Source: Olsenella_K absiana
GTDB lineage: Bacteria; Actinomycetota; Coriobacteriia; Coriobacteriales; Atopobiaceae
Direction of reading: 5' to 3'
DNA: 15,408 nucleotides
Assembly: GCF_036408855.1 (NCBI RefSeq)
Contig: NZ_JAZGJQ010000016.1
Coordinates: forward strand, 1-15,408
In this document: positions 5,924 through 12,634 of the stretch, piece by piece
Layout of the letters: every line of letters starts with the position of its first letter
How positions within the stretch are numbered: the stretch's first letter is position 1
Notes under the pieces: generated by a model
The model's input: the letters and a program-made list of their open reading frames with translations, nothing else
Databases searched by the model: none
What the model was told of the DNA's origin: nothing
Position numbers and translations under genes: made by a program

Positions 5924-7054
5924 CTATCGCTCCCCCCTGCTCGTCGTCTGCGACGCGCTCGCCCGGCCGAGCGCTCCCTGCCTGCCGGGAGCCCACCGCC
6001 TCACCGCGTCCGTCATCGCTCTGAGGTTCTCCGTCGGCGTCGACATCGAGATGCCACAGGCCGGCGCCACCACGTCGACGCCGGAGCGCAGCGTGACCCC
6101 GGTCATCGTCCGGACCTTCTCCGGCGTCGCCTCCTCCAGGGCGAAGGTGGAGACGTTGCCCATGAGCACCCTTCCTGGCAGGCGCTCGCGCATCGCGCGC
6201 ACGGAGATCGTCGCGTCGAAGCTGAAGGCGTCGCAGTCGATCCGCGCGACCTCGTCGAGCACGCGGTCGAGCCTGCCGCAGATGTGCACGATGGTCGCGG
6301 GCGCGCCGATGCCGGCGATGACCTCGTTCAGGTAGCGCACCGTGTAGGCGCCGAAGAGCCTGGGGCCCAGGATCTCGCCCGTGCCGGAGGGCTCGGCGAT
6401 GCAGACGACGTCCGCGCCCGCCTCGACCATCGCTCGCCCGTAGGCGACGAGCCCCTGCGCCACGAGCTCGCACAGGGCGTGCGCCTGCTCGCGCCTGCGC
6501 ACCATCTCGCGGAGAAGGACCTCCATGTCGAGGACCGTGCCCGCGACGCTTACCGCGCCGACGAGGTTGCCCACGACCGGCACGCCGTCGTCGAGCCCGT
6601 GCAGGGCCCTGATGGCCTCGAGGGTCGTGGCGGCGCGCCCGCGGGTGGGGTCGAGCGGGCGCAGCTCGCCCAGGTCGGCGGCGCTCGGGATGGCGCCGCT
6701 CACCACGTGGGGCTCGCACGTCGCGCCGCCGAGGTCGACCCGGGCGCCCATGCCCTCGGCCTCCACGGTCATGCAGAAGGGCACGCCGTAGTTCTCGATG
6801 CCCGCGAGGTCGTGCGCCGCGCGGGCGAGGCGCACCATCTCGGCGGGGTCGGTATGCGCCTGGGGCAGGCCCACGCCGGCGGCGCGCGCCACCTCCGTCG
6901 TCGTCATGTTCATCATGCCGCCGGGGATGACGCAGGCCGGACGGTCGGCGCCGGCGCCGGCGAGGATGGAGAGCAGCCGCTCGCGCTCGCTCGGGACCGC
7001 CTGCCCGGGCGCGAGCGGGCGCCCGGGGCCCGGCCGGCCTGCCGGGCTAGGCAC
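5924..7054 (-). CDS. MtaA-like corrinoid methyltransferase (uroporphyrinogen-decarboxylase fold)
   Basis: 376 residues. The family moves methyl groups between a corrinoid protein and a thiol or other acceptor, using zinc; MtaA of methanogens uses coenzyme M. The frame has the full fold: 'SERERLLSILAGAGADRP' (22-39), 'FCMTVEAEGMGARVDLG' (93-109), 'EPSGTGEILGP' (221-231), the zinc motif HICG (H257, C259) and the third ligand C333 in 'APACGIS'. All three expected ligands are present, so it is probably an active methyltransferase. Actinobacteria are not known to make coenzyme M for this, so the acceptor is open. The start is GTG at 7054, which overlaps the end of the corrinoid gene by eight bases; GAGG lies six bases upstream. 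The extra 20 N-terminal residues are Pro/Gly-rich. The stop abuts the activator start. Confidence 0.88.
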   Translation of the reverse strand: MPSPAGRPGPGRPLAPGQAVPSERERLLSILAGAGADRPACVIPGGMMNMTTTEVARAAGVGLPQAHTDPAEMVRLARAAHDLAGIENYGVPFCMTVEAEGMGARVDLGGATCEPHVVSGAIPSAADLGELRPLDPTRGRAATTLEAIRALHGLDDGVPVVGNLVGAVSVAGTVLDMEVLLREMVRRREQAHALCELVAQGLVAYGRAMVEAGADVVCIAEPSGTGEILGPRLFGAYTVRYLNEVIAGIGAPATIVHICGRLDRVLDEVARIDCDAFSFDATISVRAMRERLPGRVLMGNVSTFALEEATPEKVRTMTGVTLRSGVDVVAPACGISMSTPTENLRAMTDAVRRWAPGRQGALGRASASQTTSRGER

Positions 7055-7739
7055 GGGAGGCCTCGGGCGACTCGGCGCCGGCGTCGGCGTAGCCCAGGAG
7101 CCGGTCGAGCAGCTTCACGGCGTCGGTCGCCGTGCGCGAGTAGCCATCCGCGCCGATCTTGTCGGAGAAGGCCTGCGAGATCGGGCCGCCGCCGACGATG
7201 ACCTTGACGCGCCCCCTCAGGCCCGCCGCCTCGAGCGCCTCGACGACCTTGCCCATGTTCGCCATCGAGGTGCTCATCAGGGTCGACATCGCGACCACGT
7301 CGGCGTCGTTGTCGCGCACGGCCTCGACGAAGTGCTCGGGCGCGATGTCGCGGCCGAGGTCGACCACGCGGTAGCCCGAGGACTCGAGCATGATCTTGAC
7401 GAGGTTCTTGCCGATGTCGTGCGTGTCGCCCTGGACCACACCGATCACTACCGTTCCCTTCTGGGGGGCGTCCGAGCCCTCGAGCATGGGCTTCATCACG
7501 TCGAGGCCGTTGTACATCGCGTCCGAGCAGATCAGCAGCTCGGGGATGAAGTACTCCTCCTCCTCGTAGAGCTCGGCGACCCGGTTCATGCCGGCGACGA
7601 GCCCGTCGAAGATGCCGTCGCGCACGTCGTAGCCAGCGTCGACGTACTCGCGCGCGACGTCCGCGACCCGCTCGTCCTCCATGTCGACGACGCAGTCCCT
7701 GAGCTCGCCGATGAGCTCCTCCTTGCTCCTGGCAGCCAT
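7047..7739 (-). CDS. Corrinoid (B12-binding) methyl-carrier protein, MtaC/MtmC-like
   Basis: 230 residues, the usual length. It carries the methyl group on a cobamide. The N-terminal helical cap runs from about 8 to 90 ('GMNRVAELYEEEEYFIPELL', 'DAMYNGLDVMKPML'). The Rossmann-like B12 domain follows from about 95, with the cobalt-ligand motif D105-T-H107-D-I-G110 ('GDTHDIGKN'), then 'STLMSTSMANM' and 'VIVGGGPIS'. H107 is the predicted lower ligand. The ATG at 7739 has AGGAAGG six bases upstream. It is followed by the MtaA-like gene with an eight-base overlap, which fixes a shared operon. A dedicated methyl-donor-specific methyltransferase would normally be adjacent; none is. Confidence 0.92.
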   Translation of the reverse strand: MAARSKEELIGELRDCVVDMEDERVADVAREYVDAGYDVRDGIFDGLVAGMNRVAELYEEEEYFIPELLICSDAMYNGLDVMKPMLEGSDAPQKGTVVIGVVQGDTHDIGKNLVKIMLESSGYRVVDLGRDIAPEHFVEAVRDNDADVVAMSTLMSTSMANMGKVVEALEAAGLRGRVKVIVGGGPISQAFSDKIGADGYSRTATDAVKLLDRLLGYADAGAESPEASRA

Positions 7740-7847
7740 CTGGCGCCTTCCTCTCTCTCGGCCGGCGCACCGCCGGACGTACGTACGCAGTTGCCGTCCC
7801 CGGGCCTGCTCGCCCCTCGGCCCGCGGCCGATGCCCCCGAGCCGGCC
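7740..7847. other. 108-base gap inside the corrinoid operon
   Basis: Between the cobW-type and corrinoid genes lie a small hairpin (CCGGCG at 7762-7767, CGCCGG at 7771-7776) and the alternating ACGTACGT (7777-7784). No T-run, clear promoter or frame with a ribosome site was found. The hairpin could modulate transcription between the two genes or protect an RNA end. Confidence 0.4.
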
Positions 7848-8909
7848 CTACGGCTCGGGCTCCGCCCCGACGATGCGCGCTAGCTCGTCGCCGTCGAGGC
7901 CGCGGCCGATCACGACGAGCTTCGGGTCGCCCCGATAGGCGGAGCACTCGTGCCCGGCCCCGCCGGCGGCGAGCTCCACGTGCTCGAGGCCGCATCTGTC
8001 CTTGCGGGCAAGGAAGCCCTTGGCCCTCAGCACGCGCCCCGACCGGACGCGGCGCAGCCCCTCCAGCAGCAGGTCGACGTCCTCCTCGGAGAACGTCCGC
8101 CCCGGTAGGAACGAGAAGGACCCGAAGCCGCCCGGCGCGTGCAGGTGGCCGTGGGCGTCGTGGCCGTGGGCGTCGTGGGCGCACCCGTCGTGGCCGCGCG
8201 AGCCACGGGGCGCGCCGTCCTTCTCGCCCGCGTCCTTCTCGCCCCGGGTCCCGAGGGACGCCGCCTCCTCGAGCGCCGCCTCCGAGGCCGCGAGGACCTC
8301 GAGGCCCCCGGCCGCGTCGACGTCCATGACAGGGCAGGACGTGAGGGAGCGCACCGCGCGCAGGGCACCCTCGAGCTCGGGGGCGCCGAGGCCGGCGGTG
8401 TGCGTGAGGGCGACGAGGGTGGCGTCGCGGACCTGCGACGCGTAGAAGTCGCCGGCGAACTCGAGCATCTCGGCCACGCAGGAGGCGTCGACGACCGAGG
8501 TCACGGAGTTGAGGCGGCACGGCAGCCGCGAGGAGGCGTCGCGCACGATGGTGAGGAGGTCGGGCAGGTTCGCGAGGCCCGTGGGCTCGATCACGATGCG
8601 GGAAGGGGCGAGCGTGCCCACCACCTCGTCGAGGCAGTCGAGGAAGCTGCCGCGCAGCGTGCAGCAGATGCAGCCGGAGGCCAGGGTGCGCACCTGGGCC
8701 TCCCCCTCGGGGATGAGGTCGCCGTCCACCGCGACGTCGCCGAACTCGTTCTCCACGATGACGGGGCGCTCCCCCGCGAGGCCGTCGGCGAGCATGCGGT
8801 TGACGAGCGTGGTCTTGCCGGCCCCCAGGAAGCCGACGACCAGGTCGACCTTGGTCACGCCCGCCCGCGAAGGCGAGCCCCCTTCCCGTGTGTCACCCTC
8901 GAAGAGCAC
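7848..8909 (-). CDS. CobW/COG0523-family GTPase with His-rich linker
   Basis: 353 residues from the GTG at 8909, or 336 from the GTG at 8858. COG0523 proteins are GTP-driven metallochaperones for zinc, cobalt and related metals. Seen (numbering from 8909): Walker A GFLGAGKTT (26-34), 'ENEFGDVAVDG', the metal-binding CxCC motif C80-I-C82-C83, 'EPTGLANLPDLL', a His-rich stretch with seven His in 240-257, and a CobW_C-like end. The expected NKxD guanine motif is not seen; 'LTHTAGLG' (168-175) stands there. The 8858 start ('VTKVDLVVGFLG') fits family starts better but has no good ribosome site; AGGGAGG lies ten bases before 8909. It is the first gene of the leftward corrinoid operon, so a role in supplying cobalt or zinc to it is inferred. 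Confidence 0.87.
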   Translation of the reverse strand: MLFEGDTREGGSPSRAGVTKVDLVVGFLGAGKTTLVNRMLADGLAGERPVIVENEFGDVAVDGDLIPEGEAQVRTLASGCICCTLRGSFLDCLDEVVGTLAPSRIVIEPTGLANLPDLLTIVRDASSRLPCRLNSVTSVVDASCVAEMLEFAGDFYASQVRDATLVALTHTAGLGAPELEGALRAVRSLTSCPVMDVDAAGGLEVLAASEAALEEAASLGTRGEKDAGEKDGAPRGSRGHDGCAHDAHGHDAHGHLHAPGGFGSFSFLPGRTFSEEDVDLLLEGLRRVRSGRVLRAKGFLARKDRCGLEHVELAAGGAGHECSAYRGDPKLVVIGRGLDGDELARIVGAEPEP

Positions 8910-9161
8910 CGAAGACCATCCTCCCTGCCTGGTCGCGGCTGGGACGCCGCGTCCTTCTCGCCCATGGGACCATAACAGACCGACGATAGCCGACCTTCCG
9001 AGACTCCAGAACGGAGGAGGCGATGATAAAACAGCGGCGTGGGGCAAGGGTGGCACCGGGGACGCGAGGGCAGACGGCGTGCGGCGCGATGGGATGTCAG
9101 GTTTGCCGCCGTAGCTCGTGTTGTAGGCAAAGGCAGGAGACCGATGGAGAGGAGGTCGGAG
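8910..9161. promoter_or_regulatory. Divergent intergenic region between the corrinoid operon and the sigma factor gene
   Basis: About 250 bases must hold both promoters. On the minus strand TATGGT (within TGTTATGGT, near 8970) is a weak -10 candidate for the corrinoid operon. An inverted repeat TTTGCC (9102-9107) / GGCAAA (9126-9131) lies just before the sigma gene. No convincing -35/-10 pair, ECF-type site or cobalamin riboswitch was recognised. Confidence 0.3.
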
Positions 9162-9220
9162 ATGGCAAGGGACGCAAGGCGCGCAGGCGGGGCGACCCCG
9201 GCGGAGGAGGCGCAGCGTGA
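9023..9220 (+). CDS. Possible small Cys/Arg-rich ORF upstream of the sigma gene (doubtful)
   Basis: 65 codons. The ATG at 9023 has GGAGG (9013-9017) at an ideal five-base distance, which is why it is listed. The predicted peptide is basic with five or so cysteines in its middle (GCQVCRRSSCC). It matches nothing known to me, and its last 20 codons overlap the sigma gene in another frame and have a typical out-of-frame Gly/Arg composition. It may be a chance frame in leader RNA or a leader peptide. Confidence 0.18.
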   Translation: MIKQRRGARVAPGTRGQTACGAMGCQVCRRSSCCRQRQETDGEEVGDGKGRKARRRGDPGGGGAA

Positions 9221-9827
9221 GGCGCGTCGGCTCGTCGACGAGTACGGCGACCTGGCGCTGCGGCTCGCCTACACCTACCTGGGCTCGCTCGAGGACGCCC
9301 AGGACGTGAGTCAGGACGTGCTCTGCAAGCTCGTCTGCCGGCGCGAGCCGTTCCGGGGGCCGGAGCACGAGAGGGCCTGGGTCATCCGGTGTACGGCCAA
9401 CGCCTGCAAGGACGTCCTCCGGAGCGCCTCCAGGAGGCGCGAGGTCGCGCTCGACGCGGTGGGCGAGCTCGCCTGCGCGACGGGCCAGGACGAGGTGGCC
9501 GGCTCGCTCGAGGAGGACGAGCTGCCCGGGCGGGTCACGAGGGCGGTGATGGGGCTTCCGCCCCTGTACCGCGAGGCCGTGTACCTGCACTACTACGAGA
9601 GCATGAGCATCGCGCAGATCGCCAGGGCCACGGAGGCGTCGCAGTCGGCCGTGGCCAAGAGGCTCTCCCGTGCAAGGGAGGAGCTGCGAGAGAGGTTGGA
9701 GGGGAAGGGACATGGAGAAGGACATGGTGCAGGAGTACCGCAGGGAGATGGGCCGGATCTCGCTGACGCCGGAGCAGCGCGAGAGGATGGCGCAGGCGGT
9801 CGCCTCGGCGGCGTCGGGGCGCGCTGA
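9162..9827 (+). CDS. ECF-type RNA polymerase sigma factor (sigma-70 family)
   Basis: 221 residues. It directs RNA polymerase to a stress or envelope regulon. Region 2 covers about 25-85 ('LALRLAYTYLGSLEDAQDVSQDVLCKLV', with the DAQDVSQDV helix); region 4 about 125-178 ('LPPLYREAVYLHYYESMSIAQIARATEASQSAVAKRLSRAREELRERL', a helix-turn-helix). The core ends near residue 180, as usual for the family. Residues 181-221 are a Gly/Asp/Ala tail produced because the frame runs 116 bases into the anti-sigma gene before its TGA. The ATG at 9162 is chosen for its perfect AGGAGG (9150-9155) six bases upstream; the ATG at 9144 is an alternative. It is probably cotranscribed with, and held inactive by, the next gene's product. 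Confidence 0.92.
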   Translation: MARDARRAGGATPAEEAQREARRLVDEYGDLALRLAYTYLGSLEDAQDVSQDVLCKLVCRREPFRGPEHERAWVIRCTANACKDVLRSASRRREVALDAVGELACATGQDEVAGSLEEDELPGRVTRAVMGLPPLYREAVYLHYYESMSIAQIARATEASQSAVAKRLSRAREELRERLEGKGHGEGHGAGVPQGDGPDLADAGAAREDGAGGRLGGVGAR

Positions 9828-10821
9828 CGGCGCGCGGGACGACGCGCGCCCGGCGCCCGAGGCCGGGCGGGGCTCGGCGCGGCGGACGGGGCGGGCGCGC
9901 GGCTGGCTCGCGCGTGCGGCGGTCGCCGCAGGCGTCGTGCTCGCCGTGGGCGCGGGCGCCCACGCCTACGCGAGCGGCCAGCTCGTCGGGGTCGCGAGCG
10001 CCATCGACGACGTGTTCTTCGGCGCCACCGCCCCGACCGAGGTCGCGGGCAGGGTCGGGCGCCCGGTGAACGCGGCGGCGACGAGCGGCGGCGTCACCAT
10101 CTCGGCGGACGCGATCGTGGGCGACGAGCACAACTACGTGGTCGTCTACAGCATCCGCCGCGCGGACGGCCAGCCCCTGGGCGAGGTCACGACCGACGAG
10201 GGGGGCACGCTGCTGCTCGATGGCCAGCGCCTCGTGGCCGACTTCGACCAGGGCGTCGACGGAGCGCTCGGCTCGGGCGGCGCCTCCTACTTCTACGACG
10301 CCGACCCCCAAGACGACGCCATCCAGCTCGTCGTGCAGGCCACGACCGACGCCGACCTCGTGGGCGCCACGGTCAGGACCAGCTTCCACGGAATCAGCGC
10401 CGTCGACCCGCAGTGGCAGGCGACGCGGACGGTCGCCTCGGGCGCCTGGGACCTCAAGTTCAAGCTCGACTACGAGAGCTACGCCCGCGAGCTCGCGGCC
10501 ACGGGCGACCTCACGGTCGCGGGGACACCGGGCAGCGTGCGGAGCGTGAGCGTCTCGCCCGTCGCGGTCACCGTCGACTATGCGGTCGACGGCGTCGAAC
10601 AGGCGCCGGCGAGCGGCCAGTGGTCGCCCTCCTACCTCGACCTCGGCGACATCGTGGTGACGATGGCCGACGGCACGTCCTTCTCCGTCCCCTCAGGCGC
10701 CGCGACCGCCCGCGTCGAGGGCGGCCGGACGGTGTGCGAGATGGGCGCCTTCCTCGACCGCGTGGTCGACCCCGACCAGGTCGTCTCCGTCAGCTTCGCC
10801 GGCGTGACCGCGAGGCCGTAG
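9712..10821 (+). CDS. Anti-sigma factor, single-pass membrane protein (DUF4179-like)
   Basis: 369 residues. A cytoplasmic N-terminus ('LTPEQRERMAQAVASAA') and a basic stretch lead to one membrane segment at about 66-86 ('WLARAAVAAGVVLAVGAGAHAY'). Outside are about 280 residues of beta-rich domain. 'GVTISADAIVGDEHNYVVVYSIRRADGQPL' is the signature shape of DUF4179/DUF5643 proteins that pair with ECF sigmas. The ATG at 9712 has GGAGG (9698-9702) nine bases upstream inside the sigma gene. The first 116 bases overlap the sigma frame. It presumably binds the sigma and releases it on an outside signal. Its sensor ligand is unknown. The role is inferred from family and neighbour. Confidence 0.82.
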   Translation: MEKDMVQEYRREMGRISLTPEQRERMAQAVASAASGRADGARDDARPAPEAGRGSARRTGRARGWLARAAVAAGVVLAVGAGAHAYASGQLVGVASAIDDVFFGATAPTEVAGRVGRPVNAAATSGGVTISADAIVGDEHNYVVVYSIRRADGQPLGEVTTDEGGTLLLDGQRLVADFDQGVDGALGSGGASYFYDADPQDDAIQLVVQATTDADLVGATVRTSFHGISAVDPQWQATRTVASGAWDLKFKLDYESYARELAATGDLTVAGTPGSVRSVSVSPVAVTVDYAVDGVEQAPASGQWSPSYLDLGDIVVTMADGTSFSVPSGAATARVEGGRTVCEMGAFLDRVVDPDQVVSVSFAGVTARP

Positions 10822-10873
10822 CCCCGGGCGCTAGCAGCGCGACCTGCGCCGCACGCAAGATGAGGCTCGGACG

Positions 10874-10907
10874 GGCCCCGGGCTCCCTATAATGGGAGAC
10901 CGGGGCC
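10874..10907. promoter_or_regulatory. Dyad with TATAAT as its loop, before the phosphatase gene
   Basis: GGCCCCGGGCTCCC (10874-10887) and GGGAGACCGGGGCC (10894-10907) pair at 13 of 14 positions (G10882/A10899 fails), and the six bases between them are exactly TATAAT (10888-10893), the consensus -10 box. The -35 position has no good match (GCTCGG at 10865-10870). Transcription rightward would start near 10900, about 55 bases before the phosphatase ATG. Possible roles: promoter with an overlapping operator for a dimer, or in RNA a hairpin ending the anti-sigma transcript, though no T-run follows. Confidence 0.6.
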
Positions 10908-10954
10908 TCCTCCCGCCGGCCCCAACCCCACCCACGCCCGACAGAGAGAGCCCC

Positions 10955-11791
10955 ATGAAGCTGGACCGCCTCCCGACCTACGTCCCCGGATTCCGCGACG
11001 AGTGCAACCTGCGCGACCTCGGCGGCAACGTGATGCCCTCCGGGCTCATGATGCGCAAGGGGCTCGTCTACCGCTCCGCGGCTCCCGGAGGCTTCAACCC
11101 CGCCGAGCTCGAGACGCTCCAGACCTTCGGCCTGCGCTACGTGCTCGACCTGAGGAGCGCCCGCGAGGCGCGGGCGCTGCCCGACCCCGACCTGCCCGGC
11201 GTCGAGCAGCAGCGCCTCTGCGGCGCCATCGACCGCTTCGGCCACGACATCGACATGTCCTTCGGCGGCCTCGTGAGGCTCCTCCTCACGCCGCGGCGCA
11301 CCGACCCGGACCGCGAGGGCTCCGTCACGTCCGCCCTCATGGAGCTCTACTCCTCGATCGCGTTTGACAACCCCGCCTACCAGGAGCTCTTCGCCCGCCT
11401 GCGCGTGGGCTGCACGCCGCTTCTCTTCCACTGCAGCGAGGGCAAGGACCGCACCGGCGTCGCAGCCATGCTCATCCTGTGCGCGCTCGGCTACGACGAG
11501 GAGGCGGCGGTCGACAGCTACGTGCTCACCAACGTCTACCGCCGCGACGAGCTCAGCGCGCTGATCGACGGCCACCGCAAGATCATGACGGCTGTGCCCA
11601 AGCTGCGCCTCGTGGCGCAGTTCGGCAAGGGCGTCATCCGCGAGTTCGGCGAGAGGGTCTTCTCGGAGATCCACCAGCAGTACGGCACGCTCGAGGCCTA
11701 CTTCGCGCAGGAGTTCGGCCTGGACGCGGACGGCCTCGCCGAGTTCCGCGCCCGCTACCTCGTGGCGCCCGACGGTCCGACGCCCAGGTAG
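10955..11791 (+). CDS. Tyrosine-protein phosphatase (LipA/Y_phosphatase3-like)
   Basis: 278 residues, cytoplasmic, no signal peptide. The P-loop HCSEGKDRTG (159-168) has the catalytic C160 and R166 of the Cx5R motif; 'HCxxGKDRTG' is typical of the bacterial family that includes Listeria LipA and mycobacterial PtpB, acting on phosphotyrosine and phosphoinositide substrates. The N-terminal 'NLRDLGG' (18-24) followed by 'RKGLVYRSAAP' and 'YVLDLRSAREA' is also characteristic. The ATG at 10955 has only a weak GAGAGAG upstream, so the start is less certain than in its neighbours. It is followed after seven bases by yaaA, so they form an operon. The substrate is not evident. Confidence 0.9.
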   Translation: MKLDRLPTYVPGFRDECNLRDLGGNVMPSGLMMRKGLVYRSAAPGGFNPAELETLQTFGLRYVLDLRSAREARALPDPDLPGVEQQRLCGAIDRFGHDIDMSFGGLVRLLLTPRRTDPDREGSVTSALMELYSSIAFDNPAYQELFARLRVGCTPLLFHCSEGKDRTGVAAMLILCALGYDEEAAVDSYVLTNVYRRDELSALIDGHRKIMTAVPKLRLVAQFGKGVIREFGERVFSEIHQQYGTLEAYFAQEFGLDADGLAEFRARYLVAPDGPTPR

Positions 11792-11798
11792 GGGGAAC

Positions 11799-12629
11799 AT
11801 GTCCTTCTCGCTCATCGTGTCGCCCGCCAAGCGGATGGAGGTCGTGGACGGCCCGCCCCACGCCAGCTCCCAGCCACGCTTCCGCGAGGAGGCGGCGAGG
11901 CTCGCGCACGCGATGCGCGAGCTCGGCTACGACGGCTGCAAGCGGCTCTGGCGCTGCTCGGACGAGCTCGCCCGGCTCAACTACGACCGCCTCCTCGCCG
12001 AGGACCCCGCCGACGCGGACGACCCCACCACGACGGCGGCCGTGGTCGCCTACCGGGGCATCCAGTACCAGCACCTCGCGCCGGCGGTCATGGACGAGCG
12101 GGAGCTCGACTACCTGGGACGCCACCTCAGGATCCTCTCCGGGCTCTACGGCGTGCTGCGCCCCTTCGACGGCGTCGTGCCCTACCGGCTCGAGATGCAG
12201 GCCAAGCTCGCCGTGGACGGGGCCAAGGACCTCTACGCGTTCTGGGGCGACAGAATCGTGCGCGCGCTCGCCGAGGAGTCCGACACGATTGTGAACCTCG
12301 CCTCGGTGGAGTACGCCAAGGCCGTGACCAGGCACGTCGGGCCGCGCGCCAGGGGCGGATCGCAGGTCGGGCGAGGGCCGGGCGCCGGGAGCTCGCTGGG
12401 CGCCGGGGGCTCGCCCCGCGTCCTCACCTGCCTCTTCGGGGAGCCCCTCGAGGACGGGCGCCTGCGGCAGCGCGCGACCGAGGCCAAGGCCGCGCGCGGG
12501 ACCTTCGTGCGCTGGTGCGCCGAGCAGGGCGTGGAGGACGTGGGCGACCTCGCCGGCTTCGCCGAGCGCGGCTACCGCCTGGACGAGGGGCGCTCGGACG
12601 AAGGGACCCTCGTGTTCGCGCGCGCCTAG
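11799..12629 (+). CDS. yaaA: YaaA-family peroxide-stress protein (DUF328/UPF0246)
   Basis: 276 residues. In E. coli YaaA lowers free iron and protects DNA and protein under hydrogen peroxide. Conserved marks seen: 'LIVSPAKRM' (5-13), 'RILSGLYGVLRPFDGVVPYRLEM' (111-133), 'DLYAFWGDRI', 'NLASVEYAKAV', 'EAKAARGTFVRW' (228-239) and a final 'GTLVFARA'. Between the two last core blocks, residues 181-206 are a Gly/Arg/Ser-rich insertion not expected in the roughly 255-residue family. The ATG at 11799 has GGGGGAA just before. The stop shares CTAG with the stop of mnmA, so the two converge with a four-base overlap and no room for a terminator. The gene symbol reflects family membership. Confidence 0.9.
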   Translation: MSFSLIVSPAKRMEVVDGPPHASSQPRFREEAARLAHAMRELGYDGCKRLWRCSDELARLNYDRLLAEDPADADDPTTTAAVVAYRGIQYQHLAPAVMDERELDYLGRHLRILSGLYGVLRPFDGVVPYRLEMQAKLAVDGAKDLYAFWGDRIVRALAEESDTIVNLASVEYAKAVTRHVGPRARGGSQVGRGPGAGSSLGAGGSPRVLTCLFGEPLEDGRLRQRATEAKAARGTFVRWCAEQGVEDVGDLAGFAERGYRLDEGRSDEGTLVFARA

Positions 12630-12634
12630 GCGCG
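12621..12634. other. 14-bp palindrome over the shared stop codons of yaaA and mnmA
   Basis: CGCGCCTAGGCGCG is perfectly self-complementary and contains both stop codons (yaaA TAG at 12627-12629, mnmA TAG read from 12628-12626). It has no loop and no T-run, so it is a weak terminator candidate at best; the two convergent transcripts must run into each other's gene. Confidence 0.5.

Noticed and set aside
5348..7201. 617-codon plus-strand frame opposite the activator and MtaA-like genes
   Set aside because: Antisense shadow, with repeated Arg/His/Asp/Ala runs and no motif, over well supported genes.
8859..9161. Cobalamin riboswitch upstream of the corrinoid operon
   Set aside because: No B12-box-like sequence or the expected long structured leader could be recognised in the short region.
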